Assembly: GCF_017654505.1 (NCBI RefSeq)
Contig: NC_054549.1
Location: forward strand, 23,188,969 to 23,252,968
Source of the DNA: Polyodon spathula
Lineage: Eukaryota; Chordata; Actinopteri; Acipenseriformes; Polyodontidae
Length of the DNA stretch: 64,000 nucleotides
Direction of reading: 5' to 3'
Numbering within the stretch: the stretch's first letter is position 1; each line of letters begins with the position of its first letter. Positions 52,405-62,665 of the stretch are shown piece by piece. Under the pieces are notes generated by a model. That model was not told where the DNA came from, searched no databases, and saw only the letters and a list, made by a program, of their open reading frames with translations. The translations under genes were made by a program, and so were the position numbers.

Positions 52405-53340
52405 AGTTAAACTCCACCATCAGAAAGACACTGGGCAAAAATGGGTTTCATGGCAGAGTAGCAAGGCAGAAACCACTGCTCACTAAGAAGAACATGAATG
52501 CTCATCTCGAAGTTTGCCAAAAAGCACCTGGATGATCCTCAAGAGTTCTGGAACAATGTTCTATGGACAGATGAGTCAAAAGTGGAATTTTTTGGCCAAC
52601 ATGGGCCCCATTATGTCTGGTGAAAAACCAACTACTGCATTCCAGTTACAGCCTCATACCAACTCTCAAGCATGGTGGTGGCAGTGTCATGATTTGGGGA
52701 TGCTTTGCTTCATCAGAACCAGGACGACTTGCCATAATTGAAGAAACCATGAATTCTGCTCTGTATCAGAGAATTCTACAGGCGAATGTCAGGCCATCCA
52801 TCTGTGAGGAAGCGCAGCTGGGTCATGCAGCAAGACAATGATCCAAAACACACAAGCAACAAGAAGAACAAGAACTTTTAAGTTCTGGAATGGCCTAGTC
52901 AAAGTCCAGACCTAAACCCATTGAGATGTTGTGTCAGGACCTGAATTGAGCAGTTTATGCTCAAACCTACAAATGTCACTGAGTTGAAGCAGTTCTGTAT
53001 GAAGAAGTGGGCCAAAATTCCTCCACGGCGCTGTGAGAGACTGATCAATAACTACAGGAAGCGTTTGGTTGCAGTTATTGCTGCTAAAGGTGGTGTAACC
53101 AGTTATTGAGTCTAAGGGGTGATTACTTTTTCACACGGGGTATTGAGTGTTGCATAACTTTCTTTAATAAATAAATGACATAAGTATCAAAATTTAATGT
53201 TATCTGTTCACTCAGGGTCCCTTTTATCTAATATTAGATTTTGGTTGAAAATCTGATAATGTTCAGTGTAAAAAAAAATAAATAAAAAAAAAAAAATGCA
53301 GAAAATCAGACGGTGAACATACTTTTTCACGGTGCTGTGT
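52405..53340 (+). pseudogene. Tc1-type transposase remnant, plus strand
   Basis: Broken plus-strand frames carry Tc1 landmarks in order: a D-E motif region (NVLWTDESKVEFFG, about 52555-52600), LKHGGGSVMIWGCFASSEPG (about 52665), [12 protein letters not shown] sequence around 52830, and the C-terminal end near 53100. The DNA from 53100 (GTGATTACTTTTTCACACGG) to 53340 (CATACTTTTTCACGG) matches the 3' untranslated and terminal region of this Tc1 subfamily. The 5' half of the element is missing. Confidence 0.8.
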
Positions 53341-53354
53341 GTGTATATATATAC

Positions 53355-54335
53355 ACACACCGAGTGTACAAAACATTAGGAACACCTTAATATTGAGTTG
53401 CACCCCCTTTTGCCCTCAGAACAGCCTCAATTCGTCAGGGCGTGGACTCTACAAGGTATCAAAAGCCTTCCACAGAGATGCTGGCCCATGTTGACTTCAG
53501 TGCTTCCCACAGTTGTCAAGTTGGCTGGTAGTGGATCTCTACTCCGAATAGTTCGTTTCAATTGGATTGAGAGCTGGTGACTGGGCAAGCCACTCCAGTA
53601 AGCTGAATTCACTGTTGTGTTCGTGGAACCATTCCTAGACAATCCTATCCTTGTGGCATGGGGCATTATCCTGCTGAAAAAATCCATTAGCAGATGGATA
53701 AACTGCTGCCATGAAGGGATGCGCCTGCTTGGCAATGATGTTCAGATATCCTGTGGCATTCAAACGTTGCTCCACTTTTATCAAGTGCCATGTAAACAGA
53801 CCCCACACCATCACACCACCACCAACCAGCCTGCAATGTTGACACATTGCATGATGGATGCATGTACTCATGTGGTTTTCTCCATACCCTAGTCCTCCCA
53901 TCAGCATGAAACAGCAGGAACCGGGATTCATCAGACCAGGCAATGTTTTTCCAATCCTCCAGTGTTTTCGTTCCTTGGCCCACTGCAACCACAGTTTCTT
54001 GTGTTTTGCTGAAAGAAGTGGAACTCTGTTAGGTTGTCTGCTGCCATACCCCATTCGTGTCAAGGTACGACGATTTGTGCATTTTTTTATGGGTCTTTCA
54101 GCACTAATGAGCCATTTTTGACCACTGTCCTACTGTTGGCTGGATGTCTTTTGGGTGGTGGACCATCCTTGATACACACGGGAAACTGTTGAGCGTGAAA
54201 AACCCAGCAGCGTTGCAGTTCTTGACACACTCAAAGTGGTGCATCTGGCAACTACTACCATACCCTGTTCAAAGGCACTTAAATCTTTTGTCTTGCCCAT
54301 TTACACTGGCACACATACACAATCCAAAATAATGC
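53355..54335 (-). pseudogene. Second Tc1-type element, different subfamily, minus strand
   Basis: The left end CACCGAGTGTACAAAACATT is the terminal repeat of a distinct Tc1 subfamily. The minus strand between 54063 and 53635 encodes NRVPLLSAKHKKLWLQWAKE, then NIAWSDESRFLLFHADGRTR and GFFQQDNAPCHK (first and second catalytic aspartates), with one frame change near 53980. The right end stops at CTTGCCCATTTACACTGGCA without the matching terminal repeat, so the element is truncated near 54335. Confidence 0.82.
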
Positions 54336-55345
54336 AAACTGTACACAGAAGCGGGGCAGGGCAGGAGGGGCGTTACGGTACCCCATTCTAAAATAAACAA
54401 ATAAACATTCTCTTTAAATAATAAACAGAATACACTTTAAATCATAAGCAATAAAACGCAACACATTTAAACAGCTAGGCTTTGCCCCTCCCCATTTAAT
54501 ATGCACACAGCTTTTCTACTGCCCTGCTACAACCTGTAATACAGTAAGAGAAATAAGTCACCAAAGTGAGGTAAAAGTGTCCTCCTTTTCTTTTTTCCAG
54601 ATTTTTGCAGACCCCAGGGAGTTTTATGTATGTATATGTATATTACAGGAAATCCGAGTTTAATGACAATGAATTTGTTTTGTCAACATGGAAATATACT
54701 AGGGAACACAATTATTGTGCCTTCTATATCATTCATTTAAATGATTTATTTTTGTTTTAAAATGGAACATTTGCCTGCAATATATAAAAAAGGTCTGGCA
54801 TGCATGGGATTTGAAACTACAGTACAACCTTCAGTTTGCAAGTATATTCTGTTAGTTACTGTCAGTGCTACACAATTAGTTGAGACAAGTAGCATTTTGA
54901 AAGATGAAGTCAGCCAGTTGAGAATTCTTTGGAGACATTTTGGAGATTTTTTGAGTCATCATTCATCTTAATCATCCTCATTATCATGAGATACTGATCT
55001 TGATCTTGAAGTGTAGATTTTCTTTGCAAGGAAGTGTGATTCTTCTCGGTATTGGTTGATAAGAGTAACAATATTTCTGGTCCCCACTGGACAAAAAGGA
55101 ACATTAATTTCTGTGAATTAGCTACAGTATATACTGAAGGGCAGCCTATATATTTAGTAAAAGTGAAACATAAATAAATAAATATATTAATAAATATTGA
55201 AATAAATGAACACATAAATCAATACATAGACATTTTTTCTTGATTTATCTTGATATTTATTTTTCACTATCGGATATAAATAAACACTGTCATTTAATAC
55301 TGTATGAAACAAAAATACATACTCAACAGTTCTTGTCAATTATAT
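54336..55345. other. Non-coding stretch
   Basis: AT-rich with AAATAAATA-type runs at 54390-54450 and 55170-55230. No gene or known repeat. Confidence 0.45.
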
Positions 55346-56116
55346 GTTAGTGAAATACAATGAACCTTGGTTGTAAATCTCCCTCCTAACCTGTGAGGGC
55401 GCTAAGCGAGGACAGGGTTTTTTTGGACGGAAATGGCTTGACAGTTCTTTGCTCAGGTAGGGAAGTCTGTCGGTCTGAAAAAGGCGAGACGCTGTTGTAA
55501 GAATGTACTGACCTGGAAGGGAAACAATGTAGCTGCCGCAGATTGTAAAGGCAGCTGCACTACTTTACCAAGGGGTCATGCATGACAGACAGCATATAAG
55601 GGGGACAGAGAATTGTAATCTCTTCCTTCGCATTTGGTTTGTAGTGAGTAAAAGCGAGAAGGACAGTGAAAGTGTATTGTTACCAAAAATCGTGAGTGTT
55701 GTGTTTTGTTTGTTTGTAATTGTCTCGTCTTTTCTTACATGTTACCAGACAGTTAACACAGTTCTGGAGCTGTCGCCAGGGGCCAGCACGAAACCGGACA
55801 ACACTGCACCTTTGTCACAACTAAAACTATATTTGCACCACAAGCACTAATTCACGCACTAACAGACTTGTGTATGTGCTTTGTGTTGTGTGTGGGTGTA
55901 TAATGATAACAGGACTATTATTTTTGGGGCAACACAGGGATTATAAATTAAGTAATACATACCGCCATTTTACTCACCTCCATTATTATTTACTGTTAGT
56001 TTTGTCGTCAGGCACAGGACTTAAAAATAAATAAAATTAACCTTTTCACCTGGATTACAATTGCCTGTTTGCTCTTTAATCACCTGCACCTGTACACTAT
56101 CAGCCACTATGCCACA
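55346..56116 (+). mobile_element. Solo LTR, family L1, plus orientation
   Basis: Colinear with the LTR at 22275: CTCCCTCCTAACCTGTGAGG, a TATA-type CATATAAGG near 55591, GGGGCCAGCACGAAACC, CACAAGCACTAATTCAC, GTGTGTGGGTGTATAA, and an end in TATGCCACA at 56116. The start is approximate because the first bases are diverged. Confidence 0.7.
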
Positions 56117-56148
56117 GGCTGGAACAGTACTTTTTTGATTTATATATA

Positions 56149-57755
56149 CAGTGGCTCTCAAAAGTATTCACCCCCTTTGGACTTTTCCACATTTTATTGT
56201 GTTACAACATGGAATCAAAATGGATTTAATTAGGAGTTTTTGCCACTGATCAACACAAAAAAGTCGATAATGTCAAAGTGAAAAATAAGATCTACAAATT
56301 GTTTTAAATTAATTACAAATATAAAACAGAAAATAATTGATTGCATAAGTATTCACCCCCTTGAGTCAATATTTGGTAGAGGCACCTTTGGCAGCAATTA
56401 CAGCCATGAGTCTATTTAGATAAGACTCTACCAGCTTTGCACATCTGGACACTGCAATTTTTGCCCATTCTTTTTGCAAAATTGCTCAAGCTCCGTCAAG
56501 TTGGATGGGGACCTTTGGTGAACAGCAATTTTCAATTGGATTCTCAATTGTTGAGGTCTGGGCTTTGACTGGGCCACTCCAGGACATTGACCTTTTTGTT
56601 TTTAAGCCACTCCAGTGTGGCTTTGGCTGTATGTTTGGGGTCATTGTCCTGCTGGAAGATGAATCTTCTTCCAAGTCCCAAGTCTCTTGCAGAGTTCACA
56701 GGTTTTCCTCCAGGATTTCTCTGTACTTTGCTGCATCCATTTTGCCCTCTAATTTCAGCCCTGATGCAGAGAAGCATCCCCATAGCATGATGCTGCCACC
56801 ACCGTGCTTCACGGTAGGGATGGTGTTCTCAGGATGATGTGCGGTGTTAGGCTTGCGCCAAACATAGCACTTAGCATTGAGGCCAAAAAGCTCTATTTTG
56901 GTCTCATCAGACCATAGAATCTTCTTCCACTTGGTCTCAGAGTCTCCCACATGCCTTCTGGCAAACTCTAGCCAAGATTTGATGCGAGTTTTTTTCAACA
57001 ATGGCTTTCTTTTTGCCACTCTCCCATAAAGGCCAGTTTTGTGAAGCACCCAGGCTATTGTTGCCATATGCACAGTGTCTCCCAGCTCAGCTGTGGAAGA
57101 CTGTAACTCCTTTAGAGTTGCCATAGGCCTCTTGGTGGCCTCCCTGACTAGTGCCCTTCTCACCCGGATACTCAGTTTTTGAGGACAGCCTGTTCTAGAC
57201 AGATTCACAGTTGTGCCATATTCTCTCCATTTCTTAATAATGGACTTTACTGTGCTCCAGGGGATATTCAATGCCTTGGAAATGTTCTTATATCCTACCC
57301 CTGATTGGTGCTTTTGAAGAACCTTATTCCGGATTTGCTTTGAATGTTCCTTCATCTTCATGATGTAGTTTTTGTTAGGAAATGTACTAACCAACTGTGG
57401 GACCTCCCAGAGACAGGTGTATTTAACCTGAAATCATGTGAAACACCTTAATTGCACACAGGTGGACTCCATTCAACTAATTATGTGACTTCTAAAGACA
57501 ACTGGTTGCACCAGAGCTTATTTAGGTGTGTCATAGCAAAGGGGGTGAATACTTATGCAATCAATTATTTTCTGTTTTATATTTGTAATTAATTTAGAAC
57601 AATTTGTAGATTTTATTTTTCACTTTGACATTATGGACTTTTTTTGTGTTGATCAGTGGCAAAAATTCCAATTAATTAAATCCATTTTGATTCCATGTTG
57701 TAACACAATAAAATGTGGAAAAGTCCAAGGGGGTGAATACTTTTGAGAGCCACTG
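56149..57755. mobile_element. Nearly full-length Tc1 element, IR/DR type
   Basis: Starts CAGTGGCTCTCAAAAG and ends in the exact complement at 57755, flanked by TA on both sides (56147-56148 and 57756-57757), the Tc1 target duplication. The inverted repeats are about 210 bp long, and each holds two direct copies of an AAGTATTCACCCCC motif, one at the outer end and one at the inner end (56165 and 56347; mirrored at 57539 and 57736). This is the IR/DR layout known from Sleeping Beauty-like fish elements. Total length is 1607 bp. Confidence 0.93.
56366..57361 (-). pseudogene. Tc1-type transposase, frameshifted
   Basis: It starts at 57361 (MKMKEHSKQIRNKVLQKHQS) and ends with the complement of TCA at 56366, about 332 codons, close to the usual 340. 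The N-terminal paired-like DNA-binding region and the GRPR-like basic segment are followed by the DDE catalytic domain. The first Asp is in ILWSDETKIELFG, the second in [20 protein letters not shown], and the third acidic residue falls in the expected SPDLNPIE region. The frame breaks near 56770 and again near 56540, so the protein is not made whole. The Tc1 signature [17 protein letters not shown] is intact. Confidence 0.9.
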
Positions 57756-57789
57756 TATGTAACATTGAGGGACAATGCTTAAAGAAAGG

Positions 57790-58010
57790 GGCTTTATACC
57801 AGAAGCCTGGTTCAAATCCCGGCTCAGCCACTAGCTGACTGTGTGTGTTCGACTGAGCAAGTCTCTTAGCCTCCTTGTGCTTTGTCCCTTGGATGATACA
57901 CGAAAACCCAGGTCCTACCTGTGAGTGACTTTGCAGCAGCCGTTGGATCACCACCACTGAGACGTCGTCGGCAAATTGTTTGGGGATTTGAGACATTTGG
58001 TACGAAACCT
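57790..58010 (+). mobile_element. tRNA-derived SINE fragment
   Basis: A B box GGTTCAAATCC at 57809-57819 is followed by a SINE body (GCTCAGCCACTAGCTGACTG, GAGCAAGTCTCTTAGCCTC). It resembles the SINE at 27853 but lacks a clear A box, and it sits directly beside the Tc1 element. Confidence 0.6.
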
Positions 58011-58054
58011 ATTTTCGATAACCATTTAACCAAAGCTAGCTCCTAAAGTTTTTT

Positions 58055-58144
58055 TTCAATTATTATTATTATTATTATTTTTCTTATTATTATTATTATT
58101 TTCTTCTTCTTCTTCTTCTTTATTTGCTTAGCAGATGCCCTTAT
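58055..58144 (-). repeat. (ATT)n/(CTT)n microsatellite and reversed L2 tail
   Basis: ATT units at 58058-58100 and CTT units at 58102-58120, then CTTAGCAGATGCCCTTATCC (58127-58146), the complement of the L2 tail. A 5'-truncated L2-type insertion therefore borders the helicase remnant. Confidence 0.65.
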
Positions 58145-58838
58145 CCATCATTTTTGATGAGGTGTCTATGATTTCCAATGTCACCTTGTTATACATCCAT
58201 CTTCACCTATGTGAGATTTTCCACACTGCCAACAAAGACAATGGCTGGTTTGGAAAAATCAACATCAGCTTCTGGGGGATTTGCTACAGGGGGATTTCTG
58301 TGCAGCTTCCATCTGTGAACCAGAATCCACCTTATGTGCCAGTTACTGGAAGTTCAACCTATCTCATGCCTACAGTAGACACCTGTAACCAGATACAGAC
58401 CGCTATGCTTGATAGTATGCCCGGGGAGGACATTCATATTGTGGCAACAGATACTGTAGACTGCCTTCCTTCCCTGAAGGAAAATTTGCTGAAAAAATTG
58501 AAAGCTTATAGGCTGACTGCAGTCGTACAGTTGGACTGAAAACTAGCATACAAGTGAAAATAGGCTCTAAGCTAATGCTTCGGAAAAATATCCACATTAC
58601 CACTAGTCTCATCAATGGTGCAACAGGGAAACTTTGAGCTGTTTCCTTGAAGTTTCCCTATTGCACCATAACCATCCATTTTAATAATGAACACACGCAT
58701 ACCTTTGAACGCTCAAGGTCAAAGTTTGAAGTCCTGGACAGGGCCTACATTGATCGAGAGCAGTTTCCAGTCACTGGTGCTCATGCAATCACCGTTTACA
58801 AATGCCAGACCATGACACTCAAAAAAGTGATGATAGAG
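58145..58838 (+). pseudogene. Pif1-type helicase remnant, part 1
   Basis: Plus-strand frames, shifted twice, encode superfamily 1B helicase motifs. Walker B is IIFDEVSMISNVTLLYIHLH at the left edge, followed by a decayed motif III (VQLPSVN), then GLKTSIQVKIGSKLML (about 58537) with LINGATGKL (about 58610), and motif V QFPVTGAHAITVYKCQ (about 58760). This kind of helicase is carried by Helitron-like transposons and related mobile genes in vertebrates. The Walker A region is lost at the L2 tail on the left. The frame is cut by an LTR at 58839 and continues at 59560. Confidence 0.8.
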
Positions 58839-59559
58839 TGTGGCAGAGTGGTTCGCAGTACACAGGTGTAGAAGTGATGCAGTGCTCAAGAAAACGACAA
58901 CAACAATGTTACTGGTGAAATGGTTTATTTTGTAATCCAAAGTCACTTGACAACAGTAAATAATAAAGTTAACTGGCAATACACAACAATGCGTATTGAT
59001 AAGTGAAACCACACGGTTCAGTCCAGAAATAATAACACTGTCTTTAATACACACACAATATACAAACACTGTCACAAGTCCAAAGTGAGTGCTGTAGTGC
59101 TTGTGGTGCAAATACAATTAATCGTGAAACAAGTGCAGTGATGTCCGGGTTTGTGCTGGCCTGTAGCGACAGTTCAGGGTCATGTTAGCCATTTAATAAC
59201 AACAAACAAGTATATAATTAGACGTGACAAAAAAAAAAAAAACACTCATGATATAGAACATGGGTCTCCTTCCAAGTCAGAGTTAACCATAACAAAGGAA
59301 CAGATCACCTTTTTACATCGACATAAGAACCATCAGTCACGCCCCCTTGGTAAATGATTGCAACCGCTCCTCCAATCCACGGCTGCTGCATCACTTCCCT
59401 TCCGGTGTACCATAGCTCCCTCCCCTTTCTAGATGGCCAACCTCCATCAAACCCTGGGAATGAATTGTCTGGCCATCCAGTCCAGAGCACTCTGTTCCCT
59501 TTACACAGTGCCCTTACAAGTCGGGAGGGAAATTTATCAACAAGAATCATTCTGTCACA
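58839..59559 (-). mobile_element. Solo LTR, family L1, inserted in the helicase remnant
   Basis: On the minus strand it starts TGTGACAGAATGATTCTTG at 59559 and ends TGCCACA at 58839, 721 bp. It matches the LTR at 22275 through AAAGGGAACAGA, GGCCATCTAGAAA and GATTGGAGGAG. Flanks TAGAG and AGGAG may be a mutated 5-bp target duplication. Helicase sequence continues on both sides. Confidence 0.8.
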
Positions 59560-59818
59560 AGGAGCTTGGTAACTTCATTTTCTCCTGTGGCCAAAGTTTT
59601 GTGGCACTTTCTAGAGTTTCTTTCTTAAGTGGCGTCCACCTTATAAACTTTGACCACACCTGCATTAAAGCACTTCCATATGTAGAGTACAGCAGGCTGA
59701 GAAGTCTTTGTTGCCCTGAGTTGATAAGCTTGAAGGAGACCAACATGCATCAGGGATCCATGGTGAAGAATTACGTGTATTTCCTACGACAAGCCATCAC
59801 CAATGTTCAGGAACAATA
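59560..59818 (+). pseudogene. Pif1-type helicase remnant, part 2
   Basis: The continuation begins ELGNFIFSCG and includes helicase motif VI, GQSFVALSRVSFLSGVHLIN, then the usual C-terminal tail (YVEYSRLR). It ends at TAA (59816-59818). Together with 58145-58838 it forms the C-terminal two thirds of a Pif1-like helicase. Confidence 0.8.
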
Positions 59819-60480
59819 AAAGCTACTACATTCTGAGGAAACAGTTGCAGTCACACATTCAATCAGAGGCTTGAGCCACACTCATCTCACCTCCTGCTAT
59901 GCAAACACCATGTTACAACAAGCCCTCAGGATTTTTGTTACCAACTATGACCAGTTCCCATCCACTACATCTCTCAGTACTGTGGACATGCATCAATTCT
60001 TAGGAGAACCCTTCAGGAGAGTTCAGCAGCAAGATGTTGTTGAGTTTCTCATCAAACTGTGTCAAACTTGCCCATCTGGTTTCTGGTTTCAGTTACCACA
60101 AGGCTATGTACAGAATGTTGTTACCACACATCAAATCAAGAGGTGGGGCATGTTTACTCTCTGCAAGTATCTGATGGTACACATTCCATGTGTTTGGAAC
60201 AGCTAATTAATATGGAGCACAAGTGTGCACGCATTGATGGTGGCAGATGTGACTACTGCCGAATGTGAAGTTTACTGGTGTGCACAAGAGTCAAATTAAT
60301 GTGGACAACTGCAATTACAAATTATACACAAAGGAGGAGATGTCGCTTCAGGACACTACGTGTGGGTCCTCTCAGTTCTGGCACTACAAAGTGGGTGCAT
60401 GCAAATGACACACTTATTGAAGTCAAACCATGGCCAAGAAATGCAAAAGATATGTATATGACCTTTTATGAACAGCCATA
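59819..60480 (+). pseudogene. Ubiquitin-specific-protease-like (C19) domain remnant
   Basis: Broken plus-strand frames follow the landmarks of the USP fold in order. Near 59870 is the Cys-box-like LTSCYANTMLQQAL. Near 60030 is RRVQQQDVVEFLIKLC, matching QQDAxEFL. Near 60150-60265 are EVGHVYSLQVSDGTHSMCLE and two Cys pairs, CARIDGGRCDYC, like the USP zinc ribbon. Near 60330 is GDVASGHYVWVL, the His-box GHY. At 60390-60477 is KWVHANDTLIEV then MYMTFYEQP, the usual USP ending. At least three frame changes make it a pseudogene. It starts right after the helicase stop, on the same strand, so the two were probably one transcript or one polyprotein. Confidence 0.6.
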
Positions 60481-61207
60481 ATGCTTTAAGATTGGACTAC
60501 ATTGGACTGTTTGATTAAATCACAAGATTAGGAGGTAAAAAACAGAATCATTTATGCAATTAATATGTTCATGTAATTCACTTTAGCATTCAAATGCATT
60601 CAAACAATTGGGGCAACCTTGGCCAGCACCATTGTTGTTTTTATTAACTTGGCTTGCATTTTTCAGGCACAATAAAAGCGAACCGAATCAAAAACACAAG
60701 TTATAGAAACAATTGGGAAACCCTTGGCCCCCATTGGATGATCCTGCTGTCTGTCTGTCATACTCTAGTCTACAAAGCAAACCTGAACTGTCTTGACTGC
60801 AACAATACTTGCAATCTCATGCTGAAGTAGCACCAGCAATGATTCAGAAGTGCCCTTAAGTTTCAGTCTCTATAGTTGTATATATTATTCAGCAGTGGCA
60901 CCAGCAATGACTCAGACAGTGCCCCTGAGTTTCAATAAGCACGACTCTACTGCGATACCTTCAGCAGCGGTTGGTTATATTGACGAGTCAGCTTGCCTCC
61001 TCGTCCAATGCAGTATCTGCCCTTTCCAAAAATGTCCGCCGACTGCACTTTTTTCAATAGACGTGAAGCCGACGCAGTCCTCAGTGTGCTGCCCTTACAC
61101 TGTGCCTCTAACTAGAATGCCAGCCGCTTCCATTGGTTTCAGAACAAGTGAAGCTCATGCTTTCACCAATATGCTGCCCTCAAACTGCGCCCTTACCTAA
61201 CATGTAT
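60481..61207. other. Non-coding stretch with a 68-bp duplication
   Basis: GCACCAGCAATGA(T/C)TCAGA and its surroundings occur at 60830 and 60898 (period 68 bp). The sequence at 60940-61200 is moderately CpG-containing with no gene recognised. Confidence 0.45.
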
Positions 61208-61261
61208 TTATTATTATTATTATTATATTATTATTATTATATTATTATTATTATTATTATT
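61208..61261. repeat. (ATT)n microsatellite
   Basis: ATT units with a few TATT interruptions. Confidence 0.9.
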
Positions 61262-61284
61262 AATGACACAATCACAACACAATC

Positions 61285-61352
61285 ATCCGGAAGCTGCCCT
61301 GGAGATGTCCCGGATGTGCCTTCATTTTAGCCGTGGGGCCAAGATGGCGGCC
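61285..61352 (+). promoter_or_regulatory. Possible TATA-less promoter with ETS and YY1 motifs
   Basis: CCGGAAGC at 61287-61294 fits an ETS/GABP site, and CCAAGATGGCGGCC at 61339-61352 fits the YY1 consensus that often lies at housekeeping transcription starts. CTGTAAGC at 61468-61475 could be a first-exon splice donor. No coding sequence from this transcript is recognised in the window. Confidence 0.35.
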
Positions 61353-61948
61353 TGTTTTAGGCTTTAGTTTAAGGAGTAAAACAAAACGCCGAGGAATTTA
61401 GTGAAGGGCGTTTAAACACTGCAAGAAACCAACTGACCAGACGAGAAACGTCTAAAAACCAGAGGAGCTGTAAGCGGACATGAGGAACAAGGTTGAAGAA
61501 GAAGGACATAGTCAAATGTTTTATTTCAGATTAAACACGACAAGCCAATTTGAAGGGAAAATAAACTACATACAAATACTAGTTTAAAAAAATAATAGTA
61601 ATAATAAATAAATCAGGCCATACCGCGACAGCTGGAGCTATTTAAAATAAGTACAGGGAATACGCTTCACGCTTGGAACGAATTATTTTCTTTTTTTTTT
61701 TTTTGTATTTTTTGTAATTTCGTTACAATCATTTTTTAACAAGAACGAGTTTTATATATTGTATTCATTATTTTCCATTGTTTTTCGGGGGCGGGGTGGA
61801 TTACTACAACCTATTTGAACCAGAAGAAAGGAGAAATGAAGAAATATACAGGTACGGTAAACAAAGCAAACATTTTCAACTGATTTGAGTTTAAGTTTCT
61901 TGTTTATAACGTAGTCAGATAGTTGCTACGAGAACGAATATGTTGATT
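61353..61948. other. Non-coding stretch right of the possible promoter
   Basis: No protein-coding content identified. Poly-T at 61690-61703. Confidence 0.4.
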
Positions 61949-61976
61949 TTTATTATTATTATTATTATTGCTATTA

Positions 61977-62036
<60 letters not shown>
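61949..62036. repeat. (ATT)n microsatellite
   Basis: About 29 ATT units with two interruptions, giving poly-Asn frames on the minus strand. Confidence 0.95.
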
Positions 62037-62037
<1 letters not shown>

Positions 62038-62329
62038 CAAAACTGTTTAGTGCTTGGTCAGTGTCATGTGGTCTTGAGAGCTTTTTAATGTAAGATATTT
62101 TACAGTCAATGTGGGAATATGTTGACAATTTGATAATATTTACTAAGTCCTTGTCATGTATATGTGTTTTAATACCATGTCTTAAAATAGTCCATTATGG
62201 CAGAAAGGTAGCTGCTATTAAGTACCGCGTAGCTTGATTGTTTTTGGCATGGTATATAATATAGTTAGTCCAGTATTACCCAAACACATTGACCGTTTAT
62301 GTGCTACTACGGCCTAGAACTAAGGCCAA

Positions 62330-62570
62330 GCGCCCCACTGTAACATCCATTCCCTATTCCCATGGCTGTGAATTCAAAATCAGAGCTCTCAGTATGACAA
62401 AACTGCTGATGACCCCATGACGTATATCAGCAGTGTGTACAGAATAGTATAGGATCAGAAATTATCATAAATAGTACAATGGAAATTGGGTAAGTGGTTT
62501 ATTTGAGACCTAGATGTCATTAGGTAAGCGAAAGAGGTATTAGTATCATAGTAAAGCATAATAAAATGAG
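62330..62570. repeat. Dispersed repeat family D1, copy 3
   Basis: Colinear with 2101-2420: CATTCCCTATTCCCATGGC, TCAGAGCTCTCAGTATGA, GACCTAGATGTCATTAGGTA, TTAGTATCATAGTAA. Confidence 0.5.
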
Positions 62571-62607
62571 TGTATATGGAATAACTTCAAGATGCATGTA
62601 AAAATTA

Positions 62608-62665
62608 CATTCAGTTTATTTATATAGTGCCTTTAATGCCACAGTATCAAAGCGCTGTACATGTT
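62608..62665 (-). mobile_element. SINE 3' tail fragment
   Basis: TTTATATAGTGCCTTTAATG followed by CAAAGCGCTGTACA is the complement of the tail seen in the minus-strand SINE at 6590 (GGCGCTATATAAA). Confidence 0.5.
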
